NCBI GenBank assembly: GCA_024279275.1
Contig: JAJRRS010000022.1
Span: forward strand, 1 to 39,250
DNA: 39,250 nt
Reading direction: 5' to 3'
From: Planctomycetota bacterium
GTDB lineage: Bacteria > Planctomycetota > Phycisphaerae > Phycisphaerales > Phycisphaeraceae
Every line of letters starts with the position of its first letter. Position 1 is the first letter of the stretch. The position numbers and the translations under genes were made by a program. Of the stretch, positions 36,694 to 39,250 are shown piece after piece. Under the pieces are notes generated by a model. It was given only the letters and a program-made list of their open reading frames with translations. It made no database searches and was not told the origin of the DNA.

Positions 36694-37875
36694 GTCGATC
36701 CCGGAGACAAATTGGGATAGTGGGATGATATGTGGTTCCACGTTATGAGCGTGACACTTATCGATGATCTCGTTGGCGAGTTCGTGGGCGACCAAGATGG
36801 CACGTCCCCCATCGATATCTCGATCCCAGTGGGCACAGATCAAAGCGCGATACTTGATGGCTTGTAGGAAGCCCTCCTTCTGGGAGGCATTCTGAGATAA
36901 CTCGATTTCAACAGCAACTGGTTTGCCTTCTTGGTCTTCAAGCAGCACGTCAATCCTGTCGCCGGTGCAGAATGAGTACTCCACTTTCACACAGGTAAGG
37001 CCCTTTTCGCCGAGGGCGGTCTCCGGGTGGTCGGCGACGTAGTTCTTGAGCCTCTTATGAGCTTCTGACTCTCCTCCACCGCCGAAACCCCGCTTCGGTT
37101 TCTCGTGGGAAGGCACAGGTCTGATCCGTTCTTTGAATTTTGCCAGCAAGTTGATGTATTGCTCGAACGTAAGCTCTGCAAGTCCACTACCCTTGCCCAA
37201 CCCAAGGAGGTTGGGGTGGCCACCTATAACTTTGTGTACCTCCTCGCGCGGTACGAACCCTTCGTCGTTGTGATGCGCCGTTAGTGCCTTCCATCGCCAC
37301 CATTTGGTTTTACCGCCTGAATATGTGTGCGGTTGCGGTACACCATCTGGTCTAAACTTTCTATCCACTTCTCCAACAGATACTATTCCCTGCCGTCCTT
37401 TCCCAGCACCAAATTTTATTGTGGTACCGTCTGGTTGCTCCTCTGTGAAGGTTTGGCCGTTAAGCGATTCATAGATAAATACCTTGTCCCCGGGTTGAAT
37501 TTGTGTGCCTTGATCTTGTGTGCCTTCTTTGAGCCAAATATCACGCAACGGTTTATCAAATGTGTACTGACCTTTGGGGCGCGGCCAGTGTGTTGTCAAC
37601 CAATAGCGAGGCTGCGATATACTGATAATTTCAAAATCAAGGCTGCGAAGAACAGTATTCGCATGACTCGATCCCTCGCCACCGTATAGGTTATTCGGCG
37701 GTGCATCGGTCGCATGCTCGAAGGCCAAACCTAACACGGCCTTAGGAGCATACACCTGTCCGTTGTGCCGCAGATTGTATTTGGTGGGTGTACCCCATTT
37801 ATGTTCTCTATTTTCATCAAGATCGGAAATTGCAGCGAGAACATGTCGACGCTCCACTACATCGAAATAGGCCAT
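36691..37875 (-). CDS. Predicted modification-dependent (type IV-like) restriction endonuclease
   Basis: Encodes 394 residues in three parts. Residues 1-85 resemble the N-terminal head found in ScoMcrA-like proteins (HVLAAISDLDENREHKWGTPTKYNLRHNGQVYAPKAVLGLA and SSHANTVLRSLDFEI). Residues about 88-215 look like an EVE/PUA-type base-reading domain (PRYWLTTHWP, PGDKVFIYES, GIVSVGEVDRKF, WWRWKAL). Residues about 265-394 form a PD-(D/E)xK-like nuclease with Glu271, Asp309 (GDRIDVLLED) and Glu323-x-Glu325 (AVEIEL), where a Lys would be usual. No methyltransferase gene is adjacent, as expected for an enzyme that cuts modified DNA. Lower GC than the neighbours and flanking REP-like repeats suggest acquisition by transfer. 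Confidence 0.72.
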   Translation of the reverse strand: MAYFDVVERRHVLAAISDLDENREHKWGTPTKYNLRHNGQVYAPKAVLGLAFEHATDAPPNNLYGGEGSSHANTVLRSLDFEIISISQPRYWLTTHWPRPKGQYTFDKPLRDIWLKEGTQDQGTQIQPGDKVFIYESLNGQTFTEEQPDGTTIKFGAGKGRQGIVSVGEVDRKFRPDGVPQPHTYSGGKTKWWRWKALTAHHNDEGFVPREEVHKVIGGHPNLLGLGKGSGLAELTFEQYINLLAKFKERIRPVPSHEKPKRGFGGGGESEAHKRLKNYVADHPETALGEKGLTCVKVEYSFCTGDRIDVLLEDQEGKPVAVEIELSQNASQKEGFLQAIKYRALICAHWDRDIDGGRAILVAHELANEIIDKCHAHNVEPHIIPLSQFVSGID

Positions 37876-37950
37876 TGTGTTTGCCCTAACCTTTCTGGAG
37901 AGGAAACCAATATAAGGTGGTGAATATGAGGTGTTGGAAATCTATTAGAT

Positions 37951-39015
37951 TCATCCCTCCCCCAACTCCCCGATCTTTCTTAGCCGTTCATAGCGTTTAT
38001 TTACGAGGTTTTCGACCTTGAAGCGTTTTAGTTCTCGTAGGGTTTGGATGAGGTATTTTTCTAAGTAGTCGGCGGCGGCGGCGGGGTTGCGGTGGGCGCC
38101 GCCCAGGGGTTCGTCGATCATGCCGTCGATGGTGCCTAGTTTGAGGTTGTCGTTGGCGGTGAGTTTTAGGTTTTCTGCTGCGGCGGCGTTGGTTTCTGGG
38201 TTGGCTGTTTTCCAGAGGATGGCGGCGCAGCCTTCGGGTGAGATGACGGAGAACCAGGCGTATTGGAGCATGGCGAGTCGGTCGGCTACGCCGATGCCCA
38301 GTGCGCCGCCTGAGCCGCCTTCGCCGATGACGACGGAGACGATGGGGGTTTTGAGTCTTGACATTTCGCGGAGGTTGACGGCGATGGCTTCGGCCTGGCC
38401 ACGTTCCTCGGCGGCGATGCCGGGATACGCGCCGGGGGTGTCGATTAATGTGACGATGGGGAGCTTGAATTTCTCGGCGAGCTTCATGGTGCGCAGGGCT
38501 TTGCGGTAGCCTTCGGGGTGTGCGCAGCCGAAGTTGGCGGCGATTTTTTCTTTGGTGTCTTTGCCTTTGTGGTGGCCTATGACGAGGCATTTGTGTGGGC
38601 CGATGCGTCCGAAGCCTGTGATGATGGCTTTGTCGTCGCCCTGATGGCGGTCGCCGTGGAGTTCGGCGAAGTCTTTGACGAAGGTGTTGATGTAGTCGAT
38701 GGTCTGGGGTCGGCCTGGGTGTCGGCCGACCTGGACGGTGTTCCAGGGGGTGAGCCTGGCGTAGATCTTTTTGAGCATCGCGGTGTGCGACTGGCGGAGG
38801 CTGCGTATGTCGGATCGGAAGTCGACACCCCCGGCCCCCCCCCCGGATGCGGGTGTTGTGCTGCTGGTTCCGGAAGATGTGCCGGCATGGCTTGGCGCGG
38901 AGTTACCGGGTGAGAGGTGCTGGTGTTCGAGGTCGTTGATTTGGCGTTCGAGGGCTGTGAGGGGTCGTTCGAATTCCAGTTCGTAGTTGCCGGCGTATGC
39001 GTTGAGTGTGGTCAT
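37951..39015 (-). CDS. accA: Acetyl-CoA carboxylase, carboxyltransferase alpha subunit
   Basis: Encodes 354 residues from ATG 39015; the open frame to 39087 adds a non-homologous tail. AccA with AccD transfers carboxyl from biotin to acetyl-CoA, giving malonyl-CoA for fatty-acid synthesis. Conserved regions are YELEFERPLTALERQINDL, RHPGRPQTIDYI, FAELHGDRHQGDDKAIITGFG, GCAHPEGYRKALRTMKLAEKFKLPIVTLIDTPGAYPGIAAEERGQAEAI and GEGGSGGALGIGVAD. A linker near residues 45-70 is Ser/Thr/Gly-rich, and part of it is coded by a C5-C9 tract at 38825-38843. No accD is adjacent. Divergent from tyrA. Confidence 0.95.
   Translation of the reverse strand: MTTLNAYAGNYELEFERPLTALERQINDLEHQHLSPGNSAPSHAGTSSGTSSTTPASGGGAGGVDFRSDIRSLRQSHTAMLKKIYARLTPWNTVQVGRHPGRPQTIDYINTFVKDFAELHGDRHQGDDKAIITGFGRIGPHKCLVIGHHKGKDTKEKIAANFGCAHPEGYRKALRTMKLAEKFKLPIVTLIDTPGAYPGIAAEERGQAEAIAVNLREMSRLKTPIVSVVIGEGGSGGALGIGVADRLAMLQYAWFSVISPEGCAAILWKTANPETNAAAAENLKLTANDNLKLGTIDGMIDEPLGGAHRNPAAAADYLEKYLIQTLRELKRFKVENLVNKRYERLRKIGELGEG
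38822..38850 (-). repeat. G-tract repeat inside accA
   Basis: C5 and C10 runs on the plus strand, which are G runs on the coding strand, encode the SGGGAGG part of the AccA linker. Confidence 0.7.
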
Positions 39016-39134
39016 GGTTATTTCTCTGCGGGCAGGCCGGTCGTATTTCTGTGGTGTACGGCCCACCCAAGGGCGTTGTGGTCCCACCTGCGGGAGCGGG
39101 TGGGCCTGGGGGGGCTTGTGGTCGTCTAACCTGC

Positions 39135-39140
39135 TATCTT
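39135..39140 (+). promoter_or_regulatory. Possible -10 element of tyrA
   Basis: TATCTT 31 bases before ATG 39171, with a short AGG near 39158-39160; no clear -35 hexamer seen. Confidence 0.3.
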
Positions 39141-39170
39141 ACCCGGGGTTGAACGGCAGGAAAAATAGCG

Positions 39171-39250
39171 ATGCTCAAGGCAAAACAGGTGACGATTATT
39201 GGGACGGGGTTGTTGGGTGCGAGTCTGGCGCTGGCGCTGCGGGCCAGGGG
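39171..39250 (+). CDS. tyrA: Prephenate dehydrogenase-like protein, N-terminal fragment
   Basis: The window ends after 26 codons. The visible N-terminus QVTIIGTGLLGASLALALRARG is a Rossmann dinucleotide-binding loop (G-x-G-x-x-G) of the kind that opens TyrA, which oxidises prephenate to hydroxyphenylpyruvate in tyrosine synthesis with NAD. The G-T-G-L-L-G-A-S-L-A pattern is close to TyrA, but other NAD-dependent dehydrogenases cannot be excluded from so short a piece. Confidence 0.65.
   Translation, partial: MLKAKQVTIIGTGLLGASLALALRAR

Overview
The window looks like part of a chromosome from a free-living, Gram-negative-type bacterium of moderately high GC, most likely a planctomycete of the Phycisphaerae type. 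That placement is inferred from gene style: an LPS heptose cluster, outer-membrane barrel and lipoprotein genes, Gly/Pro-rich insertions coded by G-tract repeats, a free-standing FliN domain, and housekeeping genes scattered instead of grouped. Gene content is mostly core metabolism and information processing, with a few accessory genes.

Layout. 0.2-3.1 kb: a small membrane protein, DNA polymerase III delta (holA) and a large lipoprotein. 3.2-5.7 kb: pyrR-pyrB, then gmk. 5.8-10 kb: an LRR lipoprotein, then a heptose/LPS cluster (GmhB-like HAD phosphatase, heptosyltransferase, GT4 glycosyltransferase). 10.1-11.3 kb: rpsL-rpsG with a promoter and terminator but no fusA. 11.3-12.1 kb: a membrane protein and an orphan CopG/BrnA-like antitoxin with a dyad operator in its promoter.

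12.1-18.7 kb is the most interesting block. A consensus promoter and a complete SAM-I riboswitch, with readable terminator and antiterminator, precede a threonine-synthase-like PLP enzyme, a MoaD/ThiS-type sulfur carrier ending in Gly-Gly, a NIL-domain protein, a YpeA-like acetyltransferase, a ThiF/MoeB-type E1 and a DinB-fold protein. An intrinsic terminator follows, then a second DinB paralogue overlapping a cysteine desulfurase. I read this as a SAM-repressed, carrier-protein-dependent sulfur pathway, probably to homocysteine.

18.7-39.2 kb: an outer-membrane barrel with an operator-like dyad, a P-loop ATPase with central membrane helices, trpE, fliN, nfeD (apparent frameshift), a sugar isomerase, an MFS-PlsC fusion, folE2, hsp20, lon, a PduO-type adenosyltransferase, an rluD-family gene coupled to a TPR-like membrane protein, a lipoprotein, a repeat-rich 1.2 kb gene-poor stretch, an ABM monooxygenase flanked by direct repeats, a predicted modification-dependent restriction endonuclease, accA and the start of tyrA.

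Two DNA-level themes run through the window. The first is a set of intergenic inverted repeats whose arms are degenerate 8-10 bp tandem phrases (CACAGAG, GCAGAT, ACAGGAT, CTGGAAA and TTAGC types). The second is a G5-tract repeat (CCGGGGG plus 2-5 bases) that has entered at least nine loci, including conserved enzymes, in different frames and on both strands. Several genes also have a -10 hexamer ending 7-8 bases before the start codon, which predicts leaderless mRNAs.
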